From contig CAWAGP010000001.1 of the NCBI GenBank assembly GCA_963781705.1, positions 981,030-1,045,029 of the forward strand: DNA of 64,000 nt. Direction: 5' to 3'. A program made the position numbers and the translations under genes. Positions 36,585-46,277 of this stretch are shown piece after piece. The notes under the pieces were generated by a model, which worked only from the letters and a program-made list of their open reading frames with translations, made no database searches and was not told the DNA's origin. The first letter of the stretch is position 1; every line of letters starts with the position of its first letter. The stretch comes from JALYGJ01 sp963781705. Lineage in GTDB: Bacteria > Chloroflexota > Limnocylindria > Limnocylindrales > CSP1-4.

Positions 36585-36723
36585 GAGAGTCAATGGTGCA
36601 CAAAGGTCTCGCGGATTGGGTGTCGAGCTTACGCCTGCTGGCGCCCATGGGACTCCGGCTCCGCTACCTTGCCCGCGGCGTTCGCCAAGTAAGTTGCCGG
36701 CCGCCCGGTGACAATCGGCGCCT

Positions 36724-37735
36724 ATGAGTCAGCGACGAGAGGACAAGCCGAGCTGGTCGGCGGTGCCCGCGAGCGTCAGGCGGCGTGTCGAGGAGACGCT
36801 GGGCGGGCGGGTGAAGCGGGCCGTGCGCGCCTACGGCGGCTACGGGCCGTCGGCGACTTTCGCGCTGACGCTCGAGGACGCGTCGCGCGCGTTCTTCAAG
36901 GGCACCTATCCGCTCGAACAGGGGTCGGGCGTGCGCTGGTCGTTGGACGTCGAGGAGCGGGCCTATCGCCGGCTGGGCGACATGCTGCGACCGTGGGCGC
37001 CGGCCTACCTGGGTTCGATCCGCCGTGACGGATGGCACGTGATGCTGATCGAGACGGTGAGCGGCGAGGCGGCGCTGCCGTGGACTCCGGCGAAGGCCGA
37101 AAGCGCGACGAAGTCGTACGCGGAGTTCCATGAGTCGACCGCCGGCCGGCCTCTGCCCGCGTGGCTGCCACGTGGCAGTCACCGCGAGTTCGCCACGCTA
37201 CTGGCGCCAAATCACTGCGGATGATGAACCAGTCGAGCGCCTGGCGGCGCTGGCCGGCAGTGACCATGCGGCGGCGCGCGAGTGGCTGCGCGACCCCCTG
37301 CCGGTTCTTGCCCGCGGCGAACGGGCGCTCTACAGGGTGCCGCCACCGGCGGCGCTGCTGCACTTCGACACGCGCTCGGACAACATCCGCATCGACGGCT
37401 CGCTGCTGCGCATCTTCGACTGGCCCTTCGCCTGCGCGGGACCGGCCGAGATCGACTTGGCCGCCTTCGCCCAGTCGATCGCATCGGAGGGTGGCCCGCC
37501 GCCCGAGGCCGTGGTCGGCTGGTATTCGGCCGTTCGACCGATCCGTCACGAGGTGCTGGTCGCGTCGGTCGTCGGTATCGCCGGCTATTTCGCCGATCGC
37601 GCGCCGCGCCCGGACATTCCCGGGCTGCCCCGCCTGCGCTGGGTGCAGCGGCGGCAACTCCGGGCTTCCCTCGAGTGGGCGGCGTGGCTGCTGGAGCTGC
37701 CACGGCCCGGCTGGTTGGATTTGCTGCCGGACTGA
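36724..37735 (+). CDS. Aminoglycoside phosphotransferase-like (APH) kinase, single-base frameshift
   Basis: About 337 residues in two frames. The first part (from the ATG at 36724) includes the ATP-binding lobe (GPSATFALTLED with Lys in RAFFKGTYPL). The second carries the catalytic loop HFDTRSDNI, with Asp and Asn of the Brenner motif, and FDWPFACAGPAEIDLA as metal motif. The frames join near 37203, where one surplus base (ACGCTACTGG) breaks the reading; removing it gives continuous ATYWRQITADDEP. APH-like kinases phosphorylate many small molecules; resistance should not be assumed. Confidence 0.83.
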
Positions 37736-37761
37736 TGCGCTTGGCTACAATCGCGGCGCCG

Positions 37762-38136
37762 ATGACCAGCAAGTTCAGGGGTGGCGAGATCTACGGCATC
37801 CCGATCACGACGCTTTTCGACGAGAACGATGCGATCCGGTGCGAAGGCTGCGGACAGCCCATTGCCGGCACGCCGTTTCGCATCACGCTGCTCGATGTCG
37901 TCTCGCCCGAGGCGCCACCCAGCTGGGCCGTCGGCGCGCGCCTGAATCCCGGTCCGCACGAGTTCCACGCCGAGCCGAGCCACTTTCGCTCGTGGGCCAG
38001 CAGCCGCGGTTATCTTTTCTGCCGGCTGTCCGACGTGCGTGAGATCATGCGGCCGGTGCCCATTCCGGGCGAGGGTGAACAGTGGGGCCTGTGCGACGGG
38101 TTGCATCAGCAGGCGCATGAGTTCGTGCCAGCCTGA
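37762..38136 (+). CDS. Hypothetical small protein with a CxxC zinc-ribbon-like motif
   Basis: A 124-residue soluble protein from the ATG at 37762. The CEGCGQPI motif near residue 33 could bind a metal together with CRLSD and CDGLH further on, giving at least four Cys. A Pro/Gly-rich middle (NPGPHEFHAEPSHF) follows. No family recognised. It lies 26 bp after the APH gene and 10 bp before the membrane protein gene, so co-transcription is likely. Confidence 0.6.
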   Translation: MTSKFRGGEIYGIPITTLFDENDAIRCEGCGQPIAGTPFRITLLDVVSPEAPPSWAVGARLNPGPHEFHAEPSHFRSWASSRGYLFCRLSDVREIMRPVPIPGEGEQWGLCDGLHQQAHEFVPA

Positions 38137-38146
38137 GGGATAGAAC

Positions 38147-39196
38147 ATGGACCTCGCATTCGTGGTGCCCGTCGTAACAGCGGTACTTGGCCTGGTCTTT
38201 GCGATTGCCCTGTTCGACCAGTGGCGGCAGCGCCGCCGCGCCTATCAGTTGATCTGGGCGCTGGGCATGCTCTTCTATGGCATTGCCGCCGGGTGCGAGG
38301 CATTTGCCCAGTTGAGCGGTTGGAATGAGCCGCTCTACCGTAGCTGGTTCCTGGTCGGCGGCGTGTGGCTGGTCGGTTGGCTCGGCCTGGGCACGGCATT
38401 CCTGCTCGGCCGAACTCGCTTTGGCTACGGCTTCGCGCTGTGCATCTTCTTCGCCGGCCTGTTCACGTTCCTGACGCCGCGCCGCGACCCGACCGGGTAC
38501 GCCGATGCCGGCATGCTGCCGCTCATCTATTTCCTGGTGGCCGCCGCGGTGGCTGCTGCGATCGTCATCGAGACCTACTTCGCCAACGAGCGCTGGCCGT
38601 GGATAGCCGCTGCGGCGGTCGTCGGGGCCACCGTCCTGTCGGTCGTCCTGATGTTTACCACCAACCTGCCCGCGCCGGGCTATCTCGTGTCGGCCGGCAG
38701 CAATCAACCAGACGCGTCGCTTTTCCCGTCGAGCCTGCGCCTGTTGACGCCGTTCATGAACATCACCGGCGCGTTTGCGCTGGTCCTGGGCGCTATGTTC
38801 TCCGCGTACGTGTTCATGCCCAAGCGGCGCGTGTTGAAATACTCGCTCGACCCATCACAGCCGGGTGAGCAGTTCCTGTTCAACCTGATCCTGTCGCCCT
38901 TCGCTATCACCGTGAACTTCTTCGCCTCGCTGCCCGGTGCATTGCGCGCGCTCGGCGCGGGGCGGATCCACAGCCGCGTGCCGGCGACGCTGCTGATCGC
39001 CATCGGCGCCTTCATCCCGACCATCACCGACGGCATGTATCGCCTGGGCTCGCCTGCGCTGTACGAAGCCGGCCACCTGCTCGGCGTGGTGCTCATATTT
39101 GCCGGCTTCCTGGTCTCCAGCGAAGTCTTCCGCGACATCCGCATCCCCTTCACCGGTCGAATTCTGCGCCCGGCACGGCAGGAGCGGGTCAGCTGA
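38147..39196 (+). CDS. Polytopic membrane protein of unknown function
   Basis: A 349-residue protein with about nine hydrophobic segments; the first 110 residues hold three, and a long middle stretch (residues 125-215) holds more. The cytoplasmic loop VFMPKRRVLKYSL precedes the last group. No transport or enzyme motif is recognised. It follows the small Cys protein by 10 bp. Confidence 0.75.
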   Translation: MDLAFVVPVVTAVLGLVFAIALFDQWRQRRRAYQLIWALGMLFYGIAAGCEAFAQLSGWNEPLYRSWFLVGGVWLVGWLGLGTAFLLGRTRFGYGFALCIFFAGLFTFLTPRRDPTGYADAGMLPLIYFLVAAAVAAAIVIETYFANERWPWIAAAAVVGATVLSVVLMFTTNLPAPGYLVSAGSNQPDASLFPSSLRLLTPFMNITGAFALVLGAMFSAYVFMPKRRVLKYSLDPSQPGEQFLFNLILSPFAITVNFFASLPGALRALGAGRIHSRVPATLLIAIGAFIPTITDGMYRLGSPALYEAGHLLGVVLIFAGFLVSSEVFRDIRIPFTGRILRPARQERVS

Positions 39197-39200
39197 CACC

Positions 39201-40181
39201 CTGAACCGGTCGCTGCTCGGCGTCGTCCTGGTCGGCGGCGGCGCCGCCCTCTTCGGCACGCTCAGCTACCTGTCGCGCACGGCGGATACTTTCGGCGTCG
39301 ACGCGCTCAGCTTCGTTACCTGGCGCGCCGCGATTGGCGCCCTGTGCCTCTTCGCCGCGGCGCTGGTCATAGGCAGCCTCTCCGGCCGCCGCCGAGTTCC
39401 CAACCCGCTCGTGCTGAGCCGCCGTGATCGCCTGGCGCTGCTGTTCGCGGCCGTCTGCGGCGCGGTCCTCAACATCGCCATGTTTGCCGCCTTCTCGACG
39501 ACCACCATCGCCGTCGCGCTCATCTGTTTCTACTCGTACCCGGCGATCGTGACCATCACCGCCGCGCGGCTCTATCGCGAGCGGTTGGGACCGCTGCGGA
39601 TTGGCGCGCTGGCGCTGTCGTGCGTCGGCTTGGTGCTGGTCGTGCTGGTGCCCGTGTTCGGCTCAGACAGCGTCGTCGTCAACCCGGTCGGTGTCGGGCT
39701 GGCCTTGCTGGCGGCGCTCTGCCAGGCGGCGTTCATCCTCGTTGCCGGACGCGGTTTCCCGCCGATGCCCGCGCTGCACGTCTCGACCTGGGTAGTCCTC
39801 GCGGCCGCGTTGCTGGCTGCCCCGCTGGCTGTGCTGGTAGGCGACACGGCAGCGTTGAGCGTCCCGCTCAGCAACGCAGGCGTCTGGCCGGTGCTGCTGG
39901 CGGGCGGTGTCGCGGCGGCGGCCGTTTCAACGTTTGCGTTCATCACGGGCATCGACCTGATCGGTCCCAGCCGGGCCGCGATCATGATGACCGTCGAGCC
40001 GCTCGTCGGCGTCACGCTCGCCGCGCTGCTGCTCGGCGAGCAGACCGTGCCCGTTCAATTGCTCGGTGGCGCGGCGGTCATCGTCGCCGCAGTCGTGCTG
40101 CAGGTCGCTCCGCGCGCGCCGGCGGTGCCGGATCCCGATGCCGCCGTCCTCCAGCCTGCCGCCGCCGCCGAAATCGACTGA
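39201..40181 (+). CDS. EamA/DMT family transporter
   Basis: About 326 residues with ten hydrophobic segments in two EamA repeats. Family marks: the first repeat ends ALICFYSYPAIVTITAARLYRERL, and the second contains GPSRAAIMMTVEPLVGVTLAALLLGE. The start is uncertain: no ATG/GTG/TTG is in frame near the expected N-terminus except inside the preceding gene (ATG at 39099), so a CTG at 39201 is taken here, or a base may be missing. DMT proteins export metabolites; substrate unknown. Confidence 0.85.
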   Translation: MNRSLLGVVLVGGGAALFGTLSYLSRTADTFGVDALSFVTWRAAIGALCLFAAALVIGSLSGRRRVPNPLVLSRRDRLALLFAAVCGAVLNIAMFAAFSTTTIAVALICFYSYPAIVTITAARLYRERLGPLRIGALALSCVGLVLVVLVPVFGSDSVVVNPVGVGLALLAALCQAAFILVAGRGFPPMPALHVSTWVVLAAALLAAPLAVLVGDTAALSVPLSNAGVWPVLLAGGVAAAAVSTFAFITGIDLIGPSRAAIMMTVEPLVGVTLAALLLGEQTVPVQLLGGAAVIVAAVVLQVAPRAPAVPDPDAAVLQPAAAAEID

Positions 40182-40305
40182 AGGTCGCCCACCAGGTAGG
40201 CCCGGTGAGGGTGGGCGGGCACCGCGGCTATACTCCGGGCGGCCGCCAGGCCGGCGCGACCCCTGTGAGTGCGCGCCATTCCACGAGAAGCGATAAGGGG
40301 TTCCG

Positions 40306-41184
40306 TTGCGCGTCCGAAAAGCAGTCTTTCCGGCCGCCGGCTGGGGTACGCGGCTCCTACCCGCGACCAAGGCGCTGCCCAAGGAGATGCTGCCGCTGGT
40401 TGACAAGCCGGTCATCCAGTACAGCATCGAGGAGGCAGTGGCCGGCGGCATCGAGCAGGTCATCATCATCACCAGCAGCCAGAAGCGGCCGATCGAGGAC
40501 CACTTCGATCATTCCTACGAACTCGAGGCCCTGCTCGAGGAGAAGGGCGACATCGACATGCTGCGCCGGGTCCGGCAGATCGTCGATATGGTGCAGATCA
40601 GCTACGTGCGCCAGAAGGAGCAGCTCGGACTGGGCCACGCCGTGCTGATGGCCAAGGAGATGGTCGGCGACGAGCCCTTCGCGGTGATGCTGCCCGACGA
40701 CGTTGTCGTCGGCAACCGGCCGTGTATCGGCCAGCTGATCGAGGCCTACCGTGAAACGCATTCGTCGGTGGTCGCGGTCATGAGCGTCGCGCCGGATGAC
40801 GCGCCGCGCTACGGGATCATCGATCCTGACCCGCACACGTCGAGCGCCGACACGCGCCTGCACCGGGTGCGCGGGATGGTCGAGAAACCGGCGCCGGAAG
40901 CGGCGCCCAGCAACCTGGCGATCATCGGCCGCTACGTGCTCACGCCCAAGATTTTCGAGAAGCTCGAGACGACACCGCATGGTGCGGGCGGCGAGATCCA
41001 GCTGACCGATGCAATCGAAGCGCTGATGGCCGAGCAGGACATCTACGCCTACGCCTTCGAGGGTCATCGGTACGACGCAGGCACTACCATGGGCTGGCTC
41101 AAGGCCTCCGTCGAGCTGGCGCTTGAGCGCCCGGATCTGGGCGCCGATTTCCGGCACTTTCTTGCCGGCCTGGACCTCAGCTGA
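40306..41184 (+). CDS. galU: UTP-glucose-1-phosphate uridylyltransferase
   Basis: A 292-residue protein, normal length for GalU. It makes UDP-glucose from UTP and glucose-1-phosphate for envelope sugars. AVFPAAGWGTRLLPATKALPKEMLPLVDKP is conserved in order, with the nucleotide-binding GTR motif, and RYGIIDPD and GGEIQLTDAI further on. It starts at a TTG at 40306 with AAGGGG upstream. The next gene (protein kinase) starts 65 bp later. Confidence 0.96.
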   Translation: MRVRKAVFPAAGWGTRLLPATKALPKEMLPLVDKPVIQYSIEEAVAGGIEQVIIITSSQKRPIEDHFDHSYELEALLEEKGDIDMLRRVRQIVDMVQISYVRQKEQLGLGHAVLMAKEMVGDEPFAVMLPDDVVVGNRPCIGQLIEAYRETHSSVVAVMSVAPDDAPRYGIIDPDPHTSSADTRLHRVRGMVEKPAPEAAPSNLAIIGRYVLTPKIFEKLETTPHGAGGEIQLTDAIEALMAEQDIYAYAFEGHRYDAGTTMGWLKASVELALERPDLGADFRHFLAGLDLS

Positions 41185-41249
41185 GGCCAGAACAGGCGCG
41201 CCTCCGCCGCGGGCGAGGCTAACGGTCTAGATACAGGGCAGGAGAAGAC

Positions 41250-43223
41250 TTGGCCGAAGTCGGACAGGTACTTGCCGGTCGCTATCGATTGGTCGAGCTG
41301 CTCGGCCAGGGGGGCATGGCAACCATCTACCGCGCGCACGACGTCCAGCTGGGACGTGACGTGGCGGTCAAGGTGCTGCGTGCCGAGTACGGGCGAGACC
41401 CCGCCTTCGTGGCGCGCTTCCGGCAGGAGGCTCAGTCGGCTGCGGCGCTCAGCCACCCCAACGTGGTCAACGTCTACGACTACGGCATGGAGCAAGGCGA
41501 CCCGTTCATCGTCATGGAGCTGATCGACGGTGGCGAACTGGCCGCCATCATTCGCGAGCGCGGCGCCTTCGAGCCACTCGCCGCCGCGCGCATCGCCCAG
41601 CAGATCTACGAAGCGCTGAACGCAGCGCATGCGCGCGGCATAGTCCATCGCGACATCAAGCCCACCAACGTGCTGCTGACTCGCGCCGGCAGCGTCAAGG
41701 TCGCCGACTTCGGCATCGCGCGGGCCTTCTCCGAGGCGCAACTGACGATGCCCGGAACGACCCTCGGCAGCGTCCACTACTTCAGCCCGGAGCAGGCACG
41801 CGGCGAGCTGGTGACCGCGGCTTCGGACATCTACTCCGCCGGTCTGGTGCTGTTCGAGATGCTCACCGGGCAGCGGGCGTGGACCGGCGATTCGGCCGGC
41901 GCCGTGGCAGTGGCGCGGCTGGCCGGCGATCCGCCGGCGCCATCCTCGATCAACCGCGACGTGCCACCCATCCTCGACGCGATCGTGCGCCGGACGCTGG
42001 CGCGCGCGCCGGCCGACCGGCCTTCGGCCGGCGAGGTGGCAACGCTGCTCGAGCGGTACATCGCCGACCCGGCCGGCGCGGCGGCGATGTCGATGGCCGC
42101 GCCGCCGGCTCCGCCGCCGGCGCGACCCGCCGGACCGCCGCCGATGTTGATCCCGTCCGCCGACGCGCCCCGGCAGCCCGCCGACGGGGCCGTGCCGGGC
42201 GTGGCTTACAGCTCGCTCCGGCGCGGTGCGGCCGTCCGCCGGCCGTATGCCGACGACGAGTACGACGAGGACGGCGACGGCGCGGGCCCGTGGGGATGGA
42301 TTGCTGCCATCCTGGGTGTGTTGGTGCTGGTGGCCGGAGCGGTGCTGCTGTTCCTGCTGCTGGGCAGCCGCGCGAGTCCACCACCGACGCCGATTGCGTC
42401 GGCTGGCCAGTTCACGCTGGCCTCGTATGTCGGCCAGTCGGTTACCGACGCTGAGCGCAGCGCCGATGCCGCCGGCCTGCTGCTGACCGTGGGCGCATAC
42501 CAGGTCACCGATACCTCGGCCGAGGGCACCATCCTTGCCCAGGACCCCCCTGCCGGCGCAACTGTCCAGCACGGTGACAGGGTGACCGTCACGGTCGCCA
42601 CGAAGCGCGTCACCGTGGTCGTGCCCGATCTGCGCCTGCGCACGGAGGCTGAGCTGTTCAGCCTGCTGGCGCAGAGTTCGTTGGTTCCCGGTGATCGCAG
42701 TGAGGCGTACGACCCGGACGTGCCGGCCACGCTGATCGTGCGCACCAACCCGCGCGCCGGTGTCGAGGTGGCCAACGGCACGAGCATCGACTACGTCGTG
42801 TCGCTGGGACCACCGCCGACGCCGACGCCGAACTTTGGGCCGTCATTCACGCCGACCCCATCACCTACCCCCTCACCCACGCCATCGCCGACGCCGATAC
42901 CCACGCCGACCCCATCACCTACCCCCTCACCCACGCCATCGCCGACGCCGACTCCGTCGCCCACGCCGGCCCCGACACCAACGCTAACGCCGGTGACGGT
43001 CGGCAATTATTCGGCGACATGCGAGAGCCTCGGCCAGGCCCGAGATGAGATCACAACCGCGGGACTGCAGCTGGGCGCCGTCTTTTCGGGGTCGAACAGC
43101 AGCTTTGGCTCTCCGGATGACAGCTGGCAGGTGGCCCAGCAGTATCCGCCGCCGGCATCGCAGGTTGCACCCGGCACGGAAGTGGACCTGCTCGTCAAAG
43201 CACCTACCGACGCCTGCCCGTAA
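41250..43223 (+). CDS. Ser/Thr protein kinase with PASTA domains
   Basis: A 657-residue transmembrane kinase from a TTG at 41250 with AGGAG upstream. The kinase domain (residues about 10-275) has all the key elements: GQGGMATIYRA, Lys in VAVKVL, HRDIKPTN, DFGIAR and YFSPEQ. After an Ala/Pro linker comes one span (WGWIAAILGVLVLVAG). The outside part has two PASTA domains (residues about 390-525), a low-complexity TPSPTP linker made by a 54-bp DNA repeat, and a third PASTA-like domain at the C-terminus. PknB-type PASTA kinases sense muropeptides and control cell-wall growth. Confidence 0.95.
   Translation: MAEVGQVLAGRYRLVELLGQGGMATIYRAHDVQLGRDVAVKVLRAEYGRDPAFVARFRQEAQSAAALSHPNVVNVYDYGMEQGDPFIVMELIDGGELAAIIRERGAFEPLAAARIAQQIYEALNAAHARGIVHRDIKPTNVLLTRAGSVKVADFGIARAFSEAQLTMPGTTLGSVHYFSPEQARGELVTAASDIYSAGLVLFEMLTGQRAWTGDSAGAVAVARLAGDPPAPSSINRDVPPILDAIVRRTLARAPADRPSAGEVATLLERYIADPAGAAAMSMAAPPAPPPARPAGPPPMLIPSADAPRQPADGAVPGVAYSSLRRGAAVRRPYADDEYDEDGDGAGPWGWIAAILGVLVLVAGAVLLFLLLGSRASPPPTPIASAGQFTLASYVGQSVTDAERSADAAGLLLTVGAYQVTDTSAEGTILAQDPPAGATVQHGDRVTVTVATKRVTVVVPDLRLRTEAELFSLLAQSSLVPGDRSEAYDPDVPATLIVRTNPRAGVEVANGTSIDYVVSLGPPPTPTPNFGPSFTPTPSPTPSPTPSPTPIPTPTPSPTPSPTPSPTPTPSPTPAPTPTLTPVTVGNYSATCESLGQARDEITTAGLQLGAVFSGSNSSFGSPDDSWQVAQQYPPPASQVAPGTEVDLLVKAPTDACP
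42848..42951 (+). repeat. Two-copy 54-bp-period direct repeat in the PASTA kinase linker
   Basis: Two identical copies of 50 bases (42848-42897 and 42902-42951) with a 54-base period encode a Pro/Thr/Ser-rich TPTPSPTPSPTPSPTP linker. The repeat is inside the coding frame and keeps it, so copy-number change would alter linker length by 18 residues. Confidence 0.9.
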
Positions 43224-43241
43224 CACCTAGACTGGTTGTCG

Positions 43242-43568
43242 ATGGCAACGTGGCGCTGTCCGAACTGCCGGACGGTGCAAGTCGACTCGAACCGATGCTT
43301 CCTATGCGGCCGATCGGCGACGAGTTGCGGGACGTGCAGCAGCTTCCGTCGATCATTCGTGGGCGGTCTGGGTTTCTGCGCCCAGAACAGGGCTCGTGAA
43401 CCGCTCACCGGTGATGAGCAAAGATCGTGCTGGTGGTCGGCCCAGGACTCCCCGTCAGAAGACGTCTTCGCTCTGCCCGGTTCGGCCGCGACGAAGCGAG
43501 GCTTGCTGATGCTGACACCCGCGCGTGAGATCCGCCCGCGTCCGCCGGTCGAGGGTGCGGCTCAGTGA
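43242..43568 (+). CDS. Small Cys-rich zinc-ribbon protein
   Basis: A 108-residue protein from the ATG at 43242. The N-terminal 60 residues carry CPNC, CFLC, CGTC and a further Cys in FCAQN and SCWW, a set suited to one or two zinc ribbons. The remainder is Pro/Arg-rich without a known domain. It starts 18 bp after the kinase stop and overlaps the end of the convergent secreted protein gene by 7 bp. Function unknown. Confidence 0.65.
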   Translation: MATWRCPNCRTVQVDSNRCFLCGRSATSCGTCSSFRRSFVGGLGFCAQNRAREPLTGDEQRSCWWSAQDSPSEDVFALPGSAATKRGLLMLTPAREIRPRPPVEGAAQ

Positions 43569-44430
43569 ACCTTGAACGAGGCGTCGTCGCGCAACTCCGT
43601 ACCTGACGGCAGCGTCGCCAGCGCGGTCACCAGCCACTGGCCACTTGCCTGTCCATCGTCGTTGACGACGAAGCTCGGCCAGCGCGCTCGGCCGCGCGTC
43701 GCTTCTGTGTAGTACGTCACCGTCGCCGCGTTCGGTGGCGAGACGCTGAAGGTGACCGGGGCGCCGTCATCGGCGAGACCCTCGTCGTCGGTGATCGCGG
43801 CGGTGATGTCGATCGTGGCCGGCAGGTCGGCGAGGTCGACGGTGGTCGGCGTCAGCACCAGGTCGATGGTGCCGCGACTGGCTGCCCGCATGATCTCGAT
43901 GCGTTGCCGGCGACGTTGCTTGCCTCGTCCTCGCTCTTGAGCATGAACCAGTTGCTGCCCAGGCTCAGTGGCAGGGTCGTGTCGAAAGACCCGTTCGCAT
44001 CGGTCGCTACCTGGAAGTCATCGCCCGCGGCCTGGTCGCTGACACTCACCGTCGCCCCGGGCTCGGTATTGCCGAGCAGGGTCACGGTTTCGGCGTAGAT
44101 CGTCGCTCCGGCGGGCGGTTGCGTCACGCTGATGTCGGGCGGCTGACGGTCGTTCGTGGGCGCCGGCGTCGGCACACCGGTCGGGGCCGATACCTGGGCG
44201 AGCGGCGTCGGCGTCGGGCGGCCCGTGCCGTGACCCTGCTGGAGTGAGCTGCTGGCGAACGCTATCGACGCGCCGATGAGCAGCACCAGGGCAGCAGCCA
44301 CCCCGATCCGCCGCGACCAACTGAAGCGTGGCCCACGCCGTGGCGCGGCCGCCTTGCGACGGCCCGGTCTCGCGCCGTTCCGCCGGCCGGCGTCGCGCGA
44401 CGTCGTCCTGCTCCGTCCCACCCGCGCCAC
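43562..44430 (-). CDS. Membrane-anchored Ig-like secreted protein, single-base frameshift
   Basis: About 290 residues. From a GTG at 44430 there is a basic N-terminus, then one span (IGVAAALVLLIGASIAFA), a short Thr/Pro linker, and an Ig-like domain with GNTEPGATVSVSDQ and DANGSFDTTLPLSLG. This frame ends near 43900; the next frame continues with RAASRGTIDLVLTP and a second beta domain to the stop at 43562. One missing base in AACGC near 43896 explains the break, since GNRIEI then reads through. It is probably a surface-anchored or secreted protein; function unknown. The start is uncertain. Confidence 0.72.
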
Positions 44431-44533
44431 GCCTCGATTCTGGCAGGATGGGCTTGCGCACGTGGGCCGCGCACGTCGCAGCGTGTACGCTACTTTGGCG
44501 TTGACGAATTGCCTTTCCGACTTCGGAGGTTGA

Positions 44534-44932
44534 GTGGATACGGGGCGTAAGCCTCTTGCGACGATGGGTCGCAGCGCGCTCCACGGGCGGCCGGTGCCGC
44601 CCTCGCCGCCGCGCGGCCCGATCAGTCGCGTGCAGTCCAATCTGCTCATGCGCCGGCCGCCCGCGCCAGTCGCCGATCGCCCGCCGATGCTGCCGTTCGG
44701 CATGCCCAACCTGCGGCGCAACGTCTGCCCGCACTACTACATGACCGGCCCGCGCGGGCCGATGCCCATCACGGCGCCGCACCTGCTCAAGGCGCTCATG
44801 CGCCAGGACATCGACGTTGCTCGCTGCCAGCTGCGCGGCGGCGTGCATCTCGAGCAGAGCTACGTATCGGACATCTGCTTGTCGCCACGCTTCAATCAGT
44901 GCGTCTTCTACGAGGACGAGCTCAACGTATAA
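44534..44932 (+). CDS. Hypothetical Cys-motif protein (LysM-associated Cys motif type)
   Basis: A 132-residue protein from a GTG at 44534 with GGAGG upstream. The C-terminal 60 residues hold CPHYYMTGPRGP, then CQLRGG, then ICLSPRFNQC. This resembles a four-Cys motif of Chloroflexota proteins that often carry LysM domains (Cys-P near the start, a Cys and Tyr in the middle, and CL..F..C at the end). There is no LysM domain here, so it may be a stand-alone version. The N-terminus is Pro/Arg-rich. Function unknown. Confidence 0.65.
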   Translation: MDTGRKPLATMGRSALHGRPVPPSPPRGPISRVQSNLLMRRPPAPVADRPPMLPFGMPNLRRNVCPHYYMTGPRGPMPITAPHLLKALMRQDIDVARCQLRGGVHLEQSYVSDICLSPRFNQCVFYEDELNV

Positions 44933-44945
44933 CGGGTGACCCCGC

Positions 44946-46264
44946 TTGCTCGCTGAGCCACTCGCGTCGGAGCGGCCGACGCCGCTACCGGCCGCCCTCG
45001 AACGGCTACATGGCCGTGGCCGTTTCGGCATCCGCCTGGGCCTGAGCCGTATTCGCGCGTTGCTGCGCCGGCTGGACGATCCCGAACGTGGATGCCCGGC
45101 GTGCTGATCGGCGGCACCAACGGCAAGGGCAGCGTGCAGGCGCTGGCGGCAGCGGCTCTTGGCGAGGCCGGCTACCTGACCGGCCAGATGCCCAGCCCGC
45201 ACCTGTCGAGCTACCGCGAACGCATCCTGGTCGGCGGCCGAATGCTGGCGCGCGACAGGTTCACCGACCTGCTGACCGAGGTGCCGATGCGTCGGAGAGG
45301 ATCACCGCGCGCTACGGCCCGGTGACGGAGTTCGAGGTGCTCACCGCTGCCGCATTCCTGGAGTTCCGGAGGGCGGGCGTGCAGGTCGGGGTGATCGAGG
45401 TGGGCATGGGCGGCCGGCTGGATGCCACCAACGTGTGGCAGGGCGGCATCAGCGCGATCACCAACGTCGAGCTCGACCACATGGAACACCTTGGCCCAAC
45501 GATCGACGCGATCGCCGGCGAGAAGTCGCACATCATCAAGCGCGGCGATAGTCAGGCCATCACAGCGCCCACGACGAGGCACTGGCGATGATCGCAGCGC
45601 GCGCTCGCCGGGTTGGCGTGCCGCTGCGTGTCGTCCAGCCGTGGCCCGTCGCCGGAGTGGATGGCGAGGGAACGTGCGTGCGTGCCCCGGACGGGCTCGA
45701 GCTGCGGCTGGGGCTGCTCGGCCGCCACCAGGCCGTCAACGCCAGCGTGGCGCCGGGGGTAATCGATGCCCTCGCCGCGGCGAACATCGCCGAGGTGACC
45801 GGCGAGCAACTGGCGCGCGGTTTCGCAGCGCGCGCTGGCCGGGCCGGCTGGAACTGGTGCGCCTCCCGGACCGGCCGATCGTGCTGCTCGACGGCGCCCA
45901 CAACCTGACGGCGGGACCGCGCTGGCGGCCTCCCTCGCCGAGTTGCTGCCGCTCGTGTCGAGCGGCCGGCCGACGCTGCTGGTCGGGATCCTCGCCAACC
46001 ACTGGAACCGGCATGCTCGAGCCGCTCAACGCCGCCCTGCCCGGCGCGGCACTCGTCGCCACGCGGGTGCCGGGAACGACCAACTCGCTCCAGCCGGCCA
46101 TGCGGCCAACTGATGGGGCGCCGGCGCGACGACGGCGGGCGATACCGACCCGGCGCTTGACTCGGCGCTCGCCTTGCCGCCCGTTCCGGCGGGCCGCTGG
46201 TGGTGTGCGGTTCGCTCTACCTGGTTGGCCGAGTGCGTGACTGCTCGTGCCCAACGCTGCCTAA
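44946..46264 (+). pseudogene. folC: Folylpolyglutamate/dihydrofolate synthase, multiple single-base frameshifts
   Basis: Adds glutamate to folates (and makes dihydrofolate). Motifs occur in order but in different frames: the P-loop GGTNGKGSV near 45112, SPHLSSYRERI near 45200, VTEFEVLTAAAF near 45325, IEVGMGGRLDATNV near 45400, NVELDHMEHLG near 45465, the LLDGAHN motif near 45885, and the C-terminal VVCGSLYLVGRVR near 46205. The span of about 1.3 kb matches a full-length FolC. At least five frameshifts separate these pieces (near 45095, 45290, 45550, 45840, 45915 and more). Motif preservation suggests sequencing indels, not decay. The TTG at 44946 is the best start. Confidence 0.83.
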
Positions 46265-46277
46265 GCCCAGGAGACGC

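Noticed and set aside
36724..37735. Aminoglycoside resistance.
   Set aside because: APH-fold kinases act on many substrates, and nothing in context points to resistance.
42848..42951. The 54-bp repeats were considered as a CRISPR or intergenic repeat.
   Set aside because: Only two copies, no spacers, and they lie in frame inside the PASTA kinase linker.
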